Of a stretch of DNA of 64,000 nt, positions 62,324-64,000 are shown in pieces; within the stretch, counting starts at the first letter, position 1; each line of letters begins with the position of its first letter. The stretch comes from Planctomycetaceae bacterium. Its GTDB lineage: Bacteria > Planctomycetota > Planctomycetia > Pirellulales > PALSA-1355. The stretch is taken from positions 80,871-144,870 of the forward strand of contig PLYM01000219.1 of assembly GCA_003153375.1 (NCBI GenBank), in the 5' to 3' direction. The notes under the pieces are model-generated. The model saw only the letters and a list, made by a program, of their open reading frames with translations, was not told the origin of the DNA and ran no database searches. The position numbers and the translations under genes were made by a program.

Positions 62324-62836
62324 TTAATAGCGGATCAGGCTATAGGGCAGATATTTTTCCAGTCTCTGAGCGCCGCCCAGAGCGGCCAACTCGATCAAAA
62401 ACGCGCAACCCGCGACGCGGGCGCCTGACTTTTCGACGAGTCGGCAGCAGGCTTCGACCGTGCCGCCGGTTGCCAGCAGATCGTCGACCAGCAGCACGTT
62501 TTGGCCGGGAGAAATGCCGTCGGTGTGCATCTCGAGGGTGTCGGTGCCATACTCCAACTCATAGTTGAAGGTGTGCGTCTCGAAGGGTAGCTTGCCCGGC
62601 TTGCGGACGGGCACGAAGCCCACATTGAGCGCCAACGCCAAGGGCGCCGCAAAGATAAACCCACGCGCTTCGGCCGCGGCCACGACGTCGATGGGTTGCT
62701 GTCGATAGTGCTCTGCCATGGCGTCGATCGCCGCGCGAAACGCGCTGGGATTGCCGAGCAGCGGCGTAATGTCGCGAAACAGGATGCCCGGCTTGGGAAA
62801 GTCGGGGACATCGCGAATGAACTTGGTGAGATCCAT
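62324..62836 (-). CDS. apt: Adenine phosphoribosyltransferase
   Basis: 170-residue purine salvage enzyme making AMP from adenine and PRPP. Motifs: IRDVPDFPKPGILFRDITPL and the PRPP loop VLLVDDLLATGGTVEACCRL. The start was chosen at MDLTKFIRDVPDFP; a longer frame adds 32 residues with no family resemblance. Confidence 0.96.
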   Translation of the reverse strand: MDLTKFIRDVPDFPKPGILFRDITPLLGNPSAFRAAIDAMAEHYRQQPIDVVAAAEARGFIFAAPLALALNVGFVPVRKPGKLPFETHTFNYELEYGTDTLEMHTDGISPGQNVLLVDDLLATGGTVEACCRLVEKSGARVAGCAFLIELAALGGAQRLEKYLPYSLIRY

Positions 62837-62981
62837 GGCGCCAGTGCGAGCAAGCCACGGCGGGGATGTGTGCGTGCTCGACCGAAAGCCCGCGACCCAA
62901 TGGCACCCGCGCCATGGGCAGCATTCTAGCAAACGACCGGGCCCTTCGCCGAGGGGCGGGCTGGGGGAGCGCCGGAGTCGG

Positions 62982-63818
62982 CTAGTTGCCGCCTTGCAGA
63001 CTGTGAGCCAGTTTGCCGAGCGCTTCGGTTTCGATCTGGCGCACGCGCTCGCGGGTCAAACCCAGCGATTCACCGATTTCCTTGAGCGTTCGCGGCTCGT
63101 TGTCGTGCAGGCCGAACCGCATCCGCAGCACGGTCGCTTCGCGGTGGTCCATGGTATCGAGCATCTGCATGACGTGAATCAGGTTGTCGCTTTCGACCAT
63201 CTCGTCTTCGGGGCTCTTGAGCCGTTCGTCCATCACCATCTCGCCCAGCGACCAGCCGTTTTCGGCCTGGTCGGTCTGCGGGGTCGAGTTATAGATGCGA
63301 ATGGCCTTCTTGATGATCGGCAGCTTCTTCTTGGGCAAACCCAGCACGCGGGCGATTTCCTCGGGCGTGGGCGTGCGGCCCAATTCCTCGGCCAGCCGCG
63401 CGGTGGCTCGGCGCCACTTCGACAGCAGCTCCACCATGTAGGCCGGAATGCGAATGGTCTTGGCCGTGTTGATCAAGGCCCGCTTGATCGATTGCTTGAT
63501 CCAGTAACTGGCATAGGTGCTGAACCGCGTGCCCATCGCCGGATCGAATCCTTCGACGGCCCGCAACAGGCCCAGGTTGCCTTCCTCGATCAAGTCTTGC
63601 AGGCTCAGGCCCTTGCCGGTGTAGCCGCGGGCAATGTTGACCACCAGCCGCAGGTTCGCCCGCACCATCCGGTCGCGGGCGCGAATATCGCCGTTGCCGA
63701 TGGCCCTGGCCAGTTCTTGTTCGTCGCGGGCGGAAAGGAGCGAAGTCTCATTAATCTCGCGCAGGTACGTCTCCAATGGAGTCTGTACCGCTGCGAGGCG
63801 GTTGCGGGAAGTCGGCAT
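62982..63818 (-). CDS. RpoD-like sigma-70 factor (group 2-type)
   Basis: 278-residue sigma factor with regions 1.2 to 4.2. Region 1.2 is VQTPLETYLREINETSLLSA, region 2 is RLVVNIARGYTGKGLSLQDL and TRFSTYASYWIKQSIKRALI, and 4.2 is LKEIGESLGLTRERVRQIET. There is no N-terminal region 1.1, so it resembles group 2 factors more than primary RpoD. Its target regulon cannot be told. It ends near the window end on the minus strand. Confidence 0.92.
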   Translation of the reverse strand: MPTSRNRLAAVQTPLETYLREINETSLLSARDEQELARAIGNGDIRARDRMVRANLRLVVNIARGYTGKGLSLQDLIEEGNLGLLRAVEGFDPAMGTRFSTYASYWIKQSIKRALINTAKTIRIPAYMVELLSKWRRATARLAEELGRTPTPEEIARVLGLPKKKLPIIKKAIRIYNSTPQTDQAENGWSLGEMVMDERLKSPEDEMVESDNLIHVMQMLDTMDHREATVLRMRFGLHDNEPRTLKEIGESLGLTRERVRQIETEALGKLAHSLQGGN

Positions 63819-64000
63819 GGTGCTCCGCTCGTTGAAATCGATAGAGTGCTGCGAACACCATAACTATCGACCCCCGCAAGGGCTTTCTACAAAGATCGCC
63901 TGCGTAGGCAGAGTGAGACGGATGTGCGGGCCCTGTCGGCCATAGCGACCAAAACGGCTCGGCCGGTCGCACGATGCCTCCGCCGCGCGTGGCGCGGCAC

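Noticed and set aside
1-64000. CRISPR arrays, rRNA operons, riboswitches
   Set aside because: No regularly spaced repeats of 24-40 bp, no rRNA sequence, and no recognisable riboswitch core were seen on either strand.

Overview
The window looks like a chromosome segment of a planctomycete, most likely Pirellulales or a close relative. The evidence is the set of families that are typical of that phylum: DUF1501, DUF1549/DUF1553, a DUF1559 prepilin-like protein, TIGR03790, PEP-CTERM proteins, a planctomycete-type sigma-like HTH protein, a c-type-cytochrome/WD40 fusion, and a trmD operon that lacks rimM. The DNA is GC-rich. No rRNA, tRNA or CRISPR array was recognised.

Layout. 1-6265: nucleotide-sugar enzymes (the C-terminus of a UDP-sugar dehydrogenase, then UDP-xylose synthase), VanZ-like, PhyH-like, a sugar isomerase, tadA and a TIGR03790 surface protein. 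6266-12640: a gene-poor accessory stretch with a sigma-like gene, two paired-hairpin modules and a decayed methyltransferase, followed by a YfhO-type membrane protein and a GT2 glycosyltransferase. 12645-23020: a DUF1559 pseudopilin, a small LRR lipoprotein, and a tight four-gene secreted-protein operon (DUF1501, PPC-domain protein, DUF1549/DUF1553, CxxCH-WD40). 23140-33392: yjbQ, holB, tmk, a short HTH frame, a TolC-like lipoprotein and planctomycete-specific secreted proteins, ending in a thioredoxin/CAP-like gene.

33345-38126 is the most unusual part. It is a 4.8 kb island bounded by a perfect 27-bp direct repeat that lies inside the 3' end of the thioredoxin/CAP-like gene. The original last codons and terminator of that gene now sit on the far side of the island. 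Inside are an integrase C-terminal relic next to the left repeat, matching double GTCACCCAA motifs at both ends, PEP-CTERM genes and relics, and a fused tandem pair of SUMF1 (FGE-like) domains. The second SUMF1 copy is broken by a 127-bp MITE-like insertion with a 12-bp target duplication.

38439-64000 is mostly housekeeping: a DUF11 lipoprotein; ffh-rpsP-trmD-rplS-yraN; a SpoU methyltransferase; a TlpA-like lipoprotein; an ArsR regulator; argB-argD-argF-rph; a glmU-like uridylyltransferase with prs; rplY-pth-rpsF-ssb-rplI-dnaB; BamA with a repetitive linker; apt; and a group 2-like sigma-70 factor. I did not find a clearly new defence or metabolic system. The strongest candidates for follow-up are the island with its displaced gene end, the MITE, the fused SUMF1/PEP-CTERM gene, and the CxxCH surface-protein operon.
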